The position numbers and the translations under genes were made by a program. Shown here in pieces: positions 25,248 to 33,232 of a stretch of DNA of 64,000 nucleotides. How positions within the stretch are numbered: the first letter of the stretch is position 1; the number at the start of each line of letters is the position of its first letter. The DNA comes from Amycolatopsis sp. CA-230715 (lineage in GTDB: Bacteria; Actinomycetota; Actinomycetes; Mycobacteriales; Pseudonocardiaceae), in NCBI RefSeq assembly GCF_018736145.1, contig NZ_CP059997.1:7687501-7751500 (forward strand), written 5' to 3'. The notes below the pieces were generated by a model. The model ran no database searches. It was not told where the DNA came from and saw only the letters and a list, made by a program, of their open reading frames with translations.

Positions 25248-26482
25248 GCGGAGTCCTTTCGGGATCGGGCGGCGAAGCCGGTGAGCAGCCGGGAAACCGT
25301 CGCCGCGAAAGCGTCCAGTTCGGCGAGCTCGGCGAACTCGCCTTCGGCGTGGGCGTTGTTCTTGTCCAGTTCGCCAGGACCCAGCACGATCGTGTCGGCG
25401 CCCTGCCTGCCGTCCATCCAGATCGCATCGCAGGTGAACGCGGGTTCGACGGCGGGCCAGGCGGGGATCCCGGAGACCAGCGCCGCCGGGACCTCCCCGT
25501 GCAGGCACGGCAGGCCGCGCTTCGTCCACTCCAGCGCGGTGATCGAAGCGGCGTCGGCCGCGGTCATCGCGAACTGCCTGCTACCGGCGAAGCGGGCGGC
25601 GAACTCGGCGAGTCCACTGTGGAACTCCCGCTCCACCAACCGTTCCAGCCGCGCCCCTTCCGACGATCGCGAGTAGGGGAGGTTGAGCAGCAGTTGCCCG
25701 CTGCCGTAGACCCGGTTGTGGAAATCGCCCGTGTGCAGCCCCGCGACGCACACCGTGACCTCGTCCAGTGCCAGTGCGAAGTGCCGCGCGAGCGCGCCGA
25801 GCAGCACCGTCGCGTTGTGCCCTGCGGCGGGCCGGTCGTCGATCGCGCCTCGCCCCCGCACCCGGACCCGTGCGGTCATCGACGCGGTGGCGCTGGTCAG
25901 GTACCGCAGGCCGGTCGGCTCGCAGAACACGTTCAGCGCGCCGTAGAAGCCGCGGTCGAGCAGCGGGCGGGTGCCGATCGTGCCCATCGCGCCACCCTCC
26001 TCGCCGGACACGGCTTGGACGAGCACGCCGACGTCGTCGCCGAGCGCGGGTGCGGCGGCCCGGATCCCGGCGAGCAGCGCCACCGCGGGGCCCTTGGCGT
26101 CGATCGCGCCACGACCGGTGAACCGCGTGCCGTCGAAGCCGACGGGTTCCCCGCCCGCGACGGTGTCGAGGTGCACGTTGAACAGCACGGTGCGCTCGCG
26201 CGCCAGCTCCGGGCCGAGGCGCAGCACCATGCTCGGCTGTTCGTCCAAAAAGGACTGCCCGGCTTCGCGGACGGCCAGCGGCACGTCCGGCCGGTCGACT
26301 TCCTCCGCGGTGGCGCACGCGTGGTGCGGCACGGTAAACCCGATCAGGGCCGCCGCCTCCGCGTACGCCCGCTGCGCGCGCCACAAACCGTCTCCCCGCC
26401 CGCCTTCGAGCGGGGAGACGGTCGGGATCCGCAGCAGCCGGAGGAGGAGTTCCCGGTCCGCCCGCCCCAGCGCCGGGGTCAC
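25244..26482 (-). CDS. M20 family metallopeptidase/deacylase (ArgE/DapE-like)
   Basis: This 412-residue dinuclear-zinc amidohydrolase shows LFNVHLDTVAGG with the first metal His and Asp, GRGAIDAKGPAVALLAG with the bridging Asp, QAVSGEEGGAMG with the catalytic Glu pair, and a dimerisation domain starting near HNATVLLGALA. A late GPGELDKNNAHAEGEF carries the final metal His. Known relatives remove N-acyl groups from amino acids. Inference: it could unmask an amine after a protected biosynthetic step. It overlaps both operon neighbours by 4 nt. Confidence 0.88.
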   Translation of the reverse strand: MTPALGRADRELLLRLLRIPTVSPLEGGRGDGLWRAQRAYAEAAALIGFTVPHHACATAEEVDRPDVPLAVREAGQSFLDEQPSMVLRLGPELARERTVLFNVHLDTVAGGEPVGFDGTRFTGRGAIDAKGPAVALLAGIRAAAPALGDDVGVLVQAVSGEEGGAMGTIGTRPLLDRGFYGALNVFCEPTGLRYLTSATASMTARVRVRGRGAIDDRPAAGHNATVLLGALARHFALALDEVTVCVAGLHTGDFHNRVYGSGQLLLNLPYSRSSEGARLERLVEREFHSGLAEFAARFAGSRQFAMTAADAASITALEWTKRGLPCLHGEVPAALVSGIPAWPAVEPAFTCDAIWMDGRQGADTIVLGPGELDKNNAHAEGEFAELAELDAFAATVSRLLTGFAARSRKDSA

Positions 26483-27339
26483 CAGGTGACCCGGTCGAGC
26501 AGTTCCCGGTCGACCAGGCGGCGCAACCGCTCACCCGCGGCGACGAACAGTTCCCGCGCGTAGCGCTCGTCACGGGATCCGGTGTGCGGGACCACCGCCA
26601 GATGGGGTTCGATCGACAGCGCGCCGCGGTACCCGGCGGTCAGCAGCAGGCTCACGCAGTCGGCGACGGCGGACTGCCCGTCACCGGGCAGCGTGTACCG
26701 CACTCCCTCCACAGTGGACACCGCGTCCTTGACGTGCACGTGCTCGACGCGGTCCACCACCTCGGCGAGCAGGTCGTAGGCGACGTAGCCGTGCGCGACG
26801 CCGTTGCCCGTGTCGAAGAGCAGCCGCAGTGACGGGCTGTCGATCGCGTCCAGCAGACGGACCATCCGGTCCGCGCTCGAACCGGCCCACCCGGAGCAGT
26901 TTTCGTGCACCAGCACGATTCCCGCGCGCTCGGCCCGTTCGGTGAGCCGCCCGATCCGGTCGAACACCCGGTGCCGCCATTCGGGTTCGGTGAGCCCGGC
27001 GTCCGGATAGGACATGACGCGCACGTACCGGGTGCCCAGCCGCGCACACCATTCCGCGAGAGTGTCCAGCTCGGCGAGGTCGATCGCGAACGGCCCGTCG
27101 ATCGGATCCGACCAGCTCCCGATCCTGGAATCGAGGCACACCACGGTGATTCCGGCGTCGAGCACGGTGGCCGCGATCTCGCGGGCCCGCGCGCGGTCGA
27201 GATCGGCGAGCGCCAGCCCGTCGACGGTGCGCAGTTCGAGATGCCGCCAGCCCAGCAGCCGCAGCGTTTCGAGCTGATCGGCGAGCGACTGGCCCGCTTC
27301 GTCACCGATACCGGCGAGCGGGAGTTCGTCAGCGTGCAT
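26479..27339 (-). CDS. Sugar phosphate isomerase/epimerase (xylose-isomerase-like TIM barrel)
   Basis: This 286-residue AP-endonuclease-2/xylose-isomerase-like TIM barrel has RLLGWRHLELRTVDG, YVRVMSYPD, VLVHENCSGWAG with a metal Glu, LRLLFDTGNGV with Asp, VEHVHVKDA with His, and GALSIEPHLA with Glu and His, the expected ring of divalent-metal ligands. Relatives isomerise or epimerise sugars and keto-sugars, and some act beside Gfo/Idh dehydrogenases on 3-keto-sugars or inosose. It overlaps the next upstream gene by 11 nt. Confidence 0.85.
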   Translation of the reverse strand: MHADELPLAGIGDEAGQSLADQLETLRLLGWRHLELRTVDGLALADLDRARAREIAATVLDAGITVVCLDSRIGSWSDPIDGPFAIDLAELDTLAEWCARLGTRYVRVMSYPDAGLTEPEWRHRVFDRIGRLTERAERAGIVLVHENCSGWAGSSADRMVRLLDAIDSPSLRLLFDTGNGVAHGYVAYDLLAEVVDRVEHVHVKDAVSTVEGVRYTLPGDGQSAVADCVSLLLTAGYRGALSIEPHLAVVPHTGSRDERYARELFVAAGERLRRLVDRELLDRVTW

Positions 27340-28333
27340 ACTGCGGCTCCGCCCTGGACTGGACGGGAATGGTCGCGCACCGGCTCTTCGCCTCGCTCAG
27401 CAGCCGGACCGTTTCGCAGTGCAGCGCGAAGTCGAGGTGCTCGGTGTCGGTGGAAGGTCTGCCGAAGCGCCGGTACGTGCCGACGAAGAACGCGGTGAGC
27501 GCGTCGTCGCGGAAGGCGCGGTGCTCGCTCGGGCCGCCCGTGGTGACGGTCAGCTGCGCGTGGTCGTCGTCCTCGCCGACCGGGTAGTCCGCGGTCACCG
27601 TGCCCTCGGCGAATTCGAGCCGCATCCGGCGCTCCCGGATCGGTGAGGTGAGATCGGAAACCAGTTCGGTGCGCACTCCGCTGTGGTGTTCGAGCGTCAG
27701 CGACGCACCGCCGAGCCGCGGGATGGTGCCTTCCTCGCACGACAGCGTCCGCCACTTCGCCGCCGTCAGCTCGGCCGGGCCCGCGAGCCGCAGGACGACC
27801 GGGATCGCGTGCGGGATTTCGACGTCGAACGCGGTCGGGTGGCCCGAGGTGGTCAGCGACCGGTGGAACCGGGGCTTGTGCTGGTGCACGGTGATCGCCC
27901 GCAGCGCGCCGAGCGTGCCGTCGCGGACGATCCGCGCGAGCTTGCCGGTGAGCGCGGCCGCGAGCCACGGCGCGACCACCGCGAACCGGAGCCCGTTCCT
28001 GGCGCGCAGCCGCACGATGCGCCGCAGTTCCCGGTCGTTGGTGGCGATCGGCTTCTCCAGCACGAAGCGGCGGAAGCCCGCGGTGGCGAGTTCGTCGAGC
28101 AGCGCGGACCGCGAACCGGGCGGGGTGCACAGATGGGTCACGGCGCCCGCCGGGTCGAGTGACCGCGCCGCCCGTTCGATCGACGGCACGGAGACCACGC
28201 CCGGCGGCAGATCGCCGCTCTCGACCGCCGGGTCGAACACGAGGATCGGTCCGCCGCCCTCGCGGATTCTGGTCAGGATCGGGATGTGCAGACCCGCCCC
28301 GGCGCGGCCGAGTCCGATGACGAAGGTTCGCAA
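27329..28333 (-). CDS. Gfo/Idh/MocA-type oxidoreductase, first gene of the leftward operon
   Basis: This 334-residue protein has a Rossmann start (RTFVIGLGRAGAGLHIPIL), VTHLCTPPGSRSALL, the FVLEKPIATNDRELRR motif with Lys of EKP, and a C-terminal domain around HPTAFDVEIPHAIPVVLRLAG containing the DxxxxxxH pattern. TTG 28333 is chosen because GGAG lies 5 nt upstream and the protein then begins MRTFVIG directly at the NAD-binding strand. It is more divergent than the second Gfo/Idh protein of this operon, so the two probably act on different substrates. Confidence 0.82.
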   Translation of the reverse strand: MRTFVIGLGRAGAGLHIPILTRIREGGGPILVFDPAVESGDLPPGVVSVPSIERAARSLDPAGAVTHLCTPPGSRSALLDELATAGFRRFVLEKPIATNDRELRRIVRLRARNGLRFAVVAPWLAAALTGKLARIVRDGTLGALRAITVHQHKPRFHRSLTTSGHPTAFDVEIPHAIPVVLRLAGPAELTAAKWRTLSCEEGTIPRLGGASLTLEHHSGVRTELVSDLTSPIRERRMRLEFAEGTVTADYPVGEDDDHAQLTVTTGGPSEHRAFRDDALTAFFVGTYRRFGRPSTDTEHLDFALHCETVRLLSEAKSRCATIPVQSRAEPQYAR

Positions 28334-28561
28334 CAGTGCTCCAATCACAAGACGGGTCCGGTGGTCCGTTGTGGTCGTCCGACGCGCTTTCGCCATCCGC
28401 GATATCGGTTGGGAGCGGGAGAACGTTAAGGCCGTTCGCCGTTCTGACCGCAACGGGTGAAATACCCGCGAGCCCCGTTCGGAGTCTTCTGCGGGTCCGG
28501 GGTGTCGGCTACGTTGAGTTTTGCCTCGAATATCCGGCGTAAGCGAAGGGGAGGGCTCTGC
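28334..28561. promoter_or_regulatory. Bidirectional promoter region of the 14-gene divergent cluster
   Basis: These 228 bp separate the TTG start of the leftward operon from the TTG start of the rightward operon, so promoters for both must lie here. The right end has a strong ribosome site (AAGGGGAGGG) 6 nt before TTG 28562. I could not identify confident -35/-10 pairs or an operator palindrome, and no regulator gene lies inside the cluster. Confidence 0.65.
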
Positions 28562-29770
28562 TTGCCTGCGGAAACGCCAGCGACCGTAAATGAAACGTTT
28601 TCGAACGACGTCGTTAGGAAAGTTCCTTTTTTCACGCAGTCGAGTACTTTCGCCGAGCTGTGGCCGACCATAAGCGCGGGCGTGGAAGCGATCTTCGAGA
28701 ACGGGAAGTTCTCCCACGGCGCGCAGGTCGCGCGGTTCGAGCACCTGCTCGCCGAGTACACCGGCGCGCGCCACGTCGTCGGGGTGAACAGCGGGACGGA
28801 CGCGCTCGTGCTGCTCCTGCGCGCGTGCGGTCTCGCGCCGGGCGAGGAGGTGCTGGTGCCCGCGTTCTCCTTCGTCGCTTCGGCGTCGTCGGTCGTGCTC
28901 GCGGGCGGGCTGCCGCGCTTCACCGACATCGATCCCGTCACCTACGCGATGGATCCGGCGTCGGCGGCGGACGCGGTCAGCGCGGCGACGCGGTTCCTGA
29001 TGCCGGTGCACCTGTTCTCCCATCAGGCGGACCTGCGCGCGCTCGGTGACCTGGCCGGGCGGCACGACCTCGTCGTGGTGGAGGACAGCGCCGAGGCGAT
29101 CGGGGCGCGGCAGGACGGCAGGCACGCGGGGCTGCACGGCGCGGGCGGGGTGCTCTCGTTCTTCCCGAGCAAGACGCTCGGTGCGATCGGCGACGCCGGT
29201 GCGGTGCTCACCGACCGGCCCGAGATCGCCGAACGGGTGGCCGCGCTGCGCCACCACGGCAGGGGCGGCCGCACACTGGATCATTTCCCCGGTATCTCGA
29301 ACGAGACCGATGAACCGGGCGTGAACAGCAAGATGGACGACATCCAGGCCGCCGTGCTGATCGCGAAACTCGGCCGCCTCGAATCCGACATCGTCCGCAG
29401 GGCGGAACTGGCGAGCGCTTATTCCGAACGGCTGCGGGATATCCCTGGAATAATCCGGCTGCCGCTGGTGACTTCGCCGTCGGCAGATTGTCGTGACGTT
29501 TTCTACGTGTACTTGATCGAGGTGGAGAATCGCGACGCGCTGGCGGCCGAGCTGGCCGAGAACGGCATAGGAACGGAAACCTACTACCCGGTTCCGCTGC
29601 CGTTCCAGCCGTGTTTCGCCGATCTCGGCCACCGCGCGGGCCAGTTCCCGAATGCCGAAGCGGCGTGCGCACGCGCGCTCGCGCTGCCGCTCTACCCCGA
29701 TCTGGAGCTCGCTGGAGTGGACCACGTCTGCGACGTCATCCGCTCCTTCTACCTCGGGCGTGCGCGATGA
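28562..29770 (+). CDS. DegT/DnrJ/EryC1/StrS PLP aminotransferase (WbpE-like)
   Basis: This 402-residue sugar aminotransferase has the nucleotide-sugar-type fold: GVNSGTDALVLLLRA, VPAFSFVASASSV, HLFSHQADLRAL, VVEDSAEAIGAR with the PLP-ring Asp, and the internal aldimine Lys204 in LSFFPSKTLGAIGDAGA. The FFPSKxLG...GD pattern is that of WbpE/QdtB-type enzymes, which aminate 3-keto sugars. TTG 28562 follows GGAGGG by 6 nt; upstream codons lack coding character. The gene overlaps the next by ATGA. Confidence 0.9.
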   Translation: MPAETPATVNETFSNDVVRKVPFFTQSSTFAELWPTISAGVEAIFENGKFSHGAQVARFEHLLAEYTGARHVVGVNSGTDALVLLLRACGLAPGEEVLVPAFSFVASASSVVLAGGLPRFTDIDPVTYAMDPASAADAVSAATRFLMPVHLFSHQADLRALGDLAGRHDLVVVEDSAEAIGARQDGRHAGLHGAGGVLSFFPSKTLGAIGDAGAVLTDRPEIAERVAALRHHGRGGRTLDHFPGISNETDEPGVNSKMDDIQAAVLIAKLGRLESDIVRRAELASAYSERLRDIPGIIRLPLVTSPSADCRDVFYVYLIEVENRDALAAELAENGIGTETYYPVPLPFQPCFADLGHRAGQFPNAEAACARALALPLYPDLELAGVDHVCDVIRSFYLGRAR

Positions 29771-30936
29771 CGGCCCGCGAGCTGCCCTTCTTCGCCCGTG
29801 ATCTGTTCGAAGCGGACAAGGCGGTGCTGCTGCGCCTGATCGAGGAGATCGGTACCGGGGCGGACCAGCGGTTCATCCTGGGACGGCACACGGCGGCGTT
29901 CGAACGGATGCTGCGCGAGTCGCTCGACGCCGCCGACGTGGTGGCCTGCGGCAGCGGGACTTCCGCGCTCACGCTGGTGCTGCGCGCGATGGGAGTCGGC
30001 GCGGGGGACGAGGTGATCGTGCCCGCGTTCGGCTGCGCCCCGCTGGCCGCGACGGTGCTGGGCGTCGGCGCCACGCCGGTGTTCGCGGACATCACCCCGC
30101 ACACCATGGTCGTCGACCCGGCGCGGATCGCGGAACTGATCGGACCCCGCACCAAGGCCGTGCTGCCCGCGCACTTGTTCTCGGTGATGGCGGACATGCC
30201 GGCCATCACCGAGATCGCGGAGGAACACGGACTGCGGCTGCTCGAGGACTCCGCGGTGGCGCAGGGCGCGGTGCTGCGCGGGCGGCCCGCCGGGACGTGG
30301 GGCGAGGCGGGGGTGTTCTCGTTCGTGCAAGTCAAGTCGTTCGGCATGCCGGGGGAGGGCGGGGTGGTGGTGACCGCGGACCCCGAGCTCGGCGACGCGG
30401 TGCGGATGCTGCGCAACCACGGTCAGGACGGCGTGCACCGCTTCGTGCACCACCGGATCGGCTACAACAGCCGGTTCGACGAGATCCAGGCCGCCTTCCA
30501 GCAGTACCGGTACGCCCTGTTCCCCGCGCGGCTCGAGCGGCGCGCGCGGATCGCCGACTACTACACCGGCCGGTTCGCTGCACTGGCCGACGCCGGTGTG
30601 CTGCCGCCGCCGACCGGGCGCGACGGCCGCTGCTACTACGTCTACTGCCTGCTGTGCGAACGCCGTGACGAGCTGAAGGCGTGGCTCGCCGAGCGCGGGA
30701 TCGGTTCGCACGTCTACTACCCGAGACCGTTGCCGCGGCAGACCGCGTTCGCCGCGCACGCGAGGCAGGGCGCGCGGTGGCCGGTGGCCGAGCACGCGGC
30801 GGACCGCATCCTCGCGCTGCCGATCTACCCGCACCTGACCGACGCCGAGGTCGAACGCATCGCCGATGCCGTGTGCGCCTTCGCGAGGTCGACCGCACCG
30901 AACCCGCTCGCCGAACCGGAAGGAGTCCCGTCGTGA
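29767..30936 (+). CDS. Second DegT/DnrJ/EryC1/StrS family aminotransferase
   Basis: This 389-residue protein has ACGSGTSALTLVLRAMG, VPAFGCAPLAATVLG, HLFSVMADMPAI, RLLEDSAVAQGA with the PLP Asp, and Lys190 in FSFVQVKSFGMPGEGGVV. Its aldimine context (QVKSFGMPGEGG) differs from the FFPSK context of the first enzyme, so it likely has a different substrate. The family includes sugar 3-, 4- and 5-position enzymes, scyllo-inosose aminotransferase and AHBA synthase. Start and stop overlap both neighbours, placing it second in the rightward operon. Confidence 0.9.
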   Translation: MTARELPFFARDLFEADKAVLLRLIEEIGTGADQRFILGRHTAAFERMLRESLDAADVVACGSGTSALTLVLRAMGVGAGDEVIVPAFGCAPLAATVLGVGATPVFADITPHTMVVDPARIAELIGPRTKAVLPAHLFSVMADMPAITEIAEEHGLRLLEDSAVAQGAVLRGRPAGTWGEAGVFSFVQVKSFGMPGEGGVVVTADPELGDAVRMLRNHGQDGVHRFVHHRIGYNSRFDEIQAAFQQYRYALFPARLERRARIADYYTGRFAALADAGVLPPPTGRDGRCYYVYCLLCERRDELKAWLAERGIGSHVYYPRPLPRQTAFAAHARQGARWPVAEHAADRILALPIYPHLTDAEVERIADAVCAFARSTAPNPLAEPEGVPS

Positions 30937-31901
30937 CCAGCAGCGCCCAGCACTGGCCCCGCGCCGTAGCCGGAGCACGGCAGGAGAGCAAGCTCCGCAG
31001 CTACGCGCGCCTGGCGAAGCTGGACGTCTACGACTACTACCTGAGCATTCTCGTGGTGCTGTCCGCGGTGCTGTTCCCGGCGCTCGACGCCATGACGGTG
31101 CCCGTCCTGCTGCTGTTCCTCGCCGGCGAAGTGCTGGTGACCGCGGCGATGGTCGCGCTCGACGACGTCACCGGCTACTACGACGGGAGCGACGCGGCGA
31201 ACTACGTCCCGGACACGCCCACCCGCCGCCTGCTCCGCAAACCCCTGGTCGCGGGGACGCTCACGGTCGGGGAGGCGAAGTGGTTCGGCTGGCTGGCCGC
31301 TTCGGCGGGCGGAGTGCTGTGGCTGCTGGCGGTGTTCACCGCACCGCACCGTCCGGTGTGGACGGTCGCGTTGCTGGTGGTGACGTTCGTGGCGATGCCG
31401 CAGTACTCCTACGGCGTCAAGCTCAGCTACCGCGGATTCCAGGAGTTCTTCCTCGCCGCGCTTGGGCTCGCCCTCGTACTCGTCCCCTATGGACTGATCG
31501 CGGGGGAGTTCTCCTCGTTCGTACTGGTGCAGGGCTTGATCTTCGGCATGGGCCCGCTGCTGTTCGGCGTCTATTCCAATACGAACGACGTCGAGGGAGA
31601 TCGCGCGGTCGGCAGGCCGACGATGGCGGTGCTGGCGTCACCACGGGGCAACGCGCGGTTCGTCGGGGCGCTGTCGGTCGCCGAGTTCGCGTTCGGCGCG
31701 CTCGGTTCGCTCACCGGGCTCGCGCCGTGGTGGTTCGTCCTGCTCATGCTGCCCACCACCGCGCTGCGCGCCGCGCAGTACCGGATCGGGTTCGCCGGTG
31801 CCGGTGACATCATGACCGCGCGCAAGCTCGGGTTCACCGTGCACCGGGTGAGCGTCGTGCTGCTCGTGCTGGCCAACCTGATCGCGGCGGCCACGGCATG
31901 A
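30933..31901 (+). CDS. UbiA family membrane prenyltransferase
   Basis: This 322-residue protein has about eight transmembrane helices. The first Asp-rich motif reads ALDDVTGYYDGSDAANY, followed by RKPLVAG in place of the usual RPL-x-G. The second is NTNDVEGDRAVGRPT. Both are needed to bind Mg2+-prenyl diphosphate, so catalysis looks possible, although motif 1 deviates from NDxxDxxxD. Relatives prenylate aromatic acids, quinones or prenyl-phosphate sugars. GTG 30933 follows GGAAGGAG and overlaps the previous stop (GTGA). The acceptor is unknown; it is the only clearly isoprenoid gene in the cluster. Confidence 0.88.
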   Translation: MTSSAQHWPRAVAGARQESKLRSYARLAKLDVYDYYLSILVVLSAVLFPALDAMTVPVLLLFLAGEVLVTAAMVALDDVTGYYDGSDAANYVPDTPTRRLLRKPLVAGTLTVGEAKWFGWLAASAGGVLWLLAVFTAPHRPVWTVALLVVTFVAMPQYSYGVKLSYRGFQEFFLAALGLALVLVPYGLIAGEFSSFVLVQGLIFGMGPLLFGVYSNTNDVEGDRAVGRPTMAVLASPRGNARFVGALSVAEFAFGALGSLTGLAPWWFVLLMLPTTALRAAQYRIGFAGAGDIMTARKLGFTVHRVSVVLLVLANLIAAATA

Positions 31902-33232
31902 CGGTGGACCTCGACGTCGCGGTGGTCGGTGCCGGGATCGGCGGGCTGGCCGCCGCGACCGGGCTGGCCGAGGCTGGGCTATCCGTGCGCGTCTTCGAGG
32001 CGGCAGACCGGGTGGGCGGGCGGATGGCCAGTTTCCGCCGTGCCGGGTACACAGTGGACGAAGGCGCCGAGCAGTTGTCCACGCGGGGTTACCGCGCCAC
32101 GTGGGAGCTGATCCGGCGGGCGGGCATCCGGCGGGACGAGGTGCCCCCGATCGGCAAGCGCGTCGCGGTGTGGCGCGAAGGCGTCGCCCACCCCGGGCTG
32201 TCGGAGCCGGGTGCGGTCCTCACCGGTGCCGGACTGTCCAAACGCGCCAGGATCGATCTCGTCCGGTTTCTCGCCGCCATCAGGGATCCGCGCCGCTTCG
32301 ACGCGGACCGTCCCGAGTGGACGCCGATCGGGACGCGGACCGTCGCGGACTACGCCCGCGGTTTCCACCCCGATCTGCACGACTACCTGTTCCAGGCGGT
32401 CGCGGGCTGCTTCTTCGGCTGGGACACCGGCCGCTCCGCGATGGCGCCGTTCGCCTGCCTGCTCCGGGAAATCGGCCCCGCGTCGTGCTGGGTGACCTAC
32501 CGCGACGGCATGGACACCCTCGCCCGCCGCCTCGCCGGGAACCTCGACGTGGTCACCGGCCGCGCGGTGCGCGAGGTGGTCGGCGGCACCGACCTCGCGC
32601 GCGTGGTGTTCGACGACGAGACGGTGACCGCTCGCTCGGTGCTGCTGTGCGTTCCGGCGCCGGTGGCGGCGCGGCTCTACGTCAACGCGCCCGAGGCGGA
32701 CGCGGAGTTCCTCGCCGCCTGCGCGTTCCGGCCGATGCTCAAGGTCAGCTGCTTCCTCGATCGCCCGCTGGCGGTCAAGACGAGCCGTCCCGCCTACGTG
32801 CTGCTGACCCCGTCCGCCGAGGAAGATGTGCTGTCCGGTCTCGTGATCGACCACGAGAAGCATCCGGAGCGGGCGCCGGCCGGTGCCGGGCTGGTCAGCC
32901 TGCTGGCCTCGCCGCGCGTCGTCCCCGAACTGTTCGACGCGGCGGATGACGACGTCGTGCAGGCGCTTGTGGACAGTGGGGAGCGGTTCGCCCCCGGTCT
33001 GGCGGGGGCGACCGTGCGGAATTTCGTGCACCGGTTCCGGCACGGCCTTCCCGAGGCGACGCCGGAAGCGCTGCGGCTGCGCGCCGGTTTCGCGGCGCGT
33101 CCGATCGGGACGGTCGATTACGCCGGTGACTGGGTGCTGCTGCGGCCGAGCAGCGAAGGGGCCGTGCGGTCCGCTGCCACGACCGTGTCGCGCGTGTTGA
33201 GCAGGCTGGACTCGGTGAGGGGAGCGGCGTGA
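31898..33232 (+). CDS. FAD-dependent amine-oxidase/phytoene-desaturase-like oxidoreductase
   Basis: This 444-residue protein starts with a dinucleotide-binding motif VVGAGIGGLAAATGLAEAG followed by VRVFEAADRVGGRM. The C-terminal FAD segment contains IGTVDYAGDWVLL and SEGAVRSA. This is the NAD(P)-binding-8/amine-oxidase superfamily, which includes protoporphyrinogen oxidase and carotenoid desaturases. No signal peptide is present. It is overlapped by the UbiA gene (ATGA), so it may oxidise or desaturate the prenylated product; this is inference. Confidence 0.87.
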   Translation: MTVDLDVAVVGAGIGGLAAATGLAEAGLSVRVFEAADRVGGRMASFRRAGYTVDEGAEQLSTRGYRATWELIRRAGIRRDEVPPIGKRVAVWREGVAHPGLSEPGAVLTGAGLSKRARIDLVRFLAAIRDPRRFDADRPEWTPIGTRTVADYARGFHPDLHDYLFQAVAGCFFGWDTGRSAMAPFACLLREIGPASCWVTYRDGMDTLARRLAGNLDVVTGRAVREVVGGTDLARVVFDDETVTARSVLLCVPAPVAARLYVNAPEADAEFLAACAFRPMLKVSCFLDRPLAVKTSRPAYVLLTPSAEEDVLSGLVIDHEKHPERAPAGAGLVSLLASPRVVPELFDAADDDVVQALVDSGERFAPGLAGATVRNFVHRFRHGLPEATPEALRLRAGFAARPIGTVDYAGDWVLLRPSSEGAVRSAATTVSRVLSRLDSVRGAA

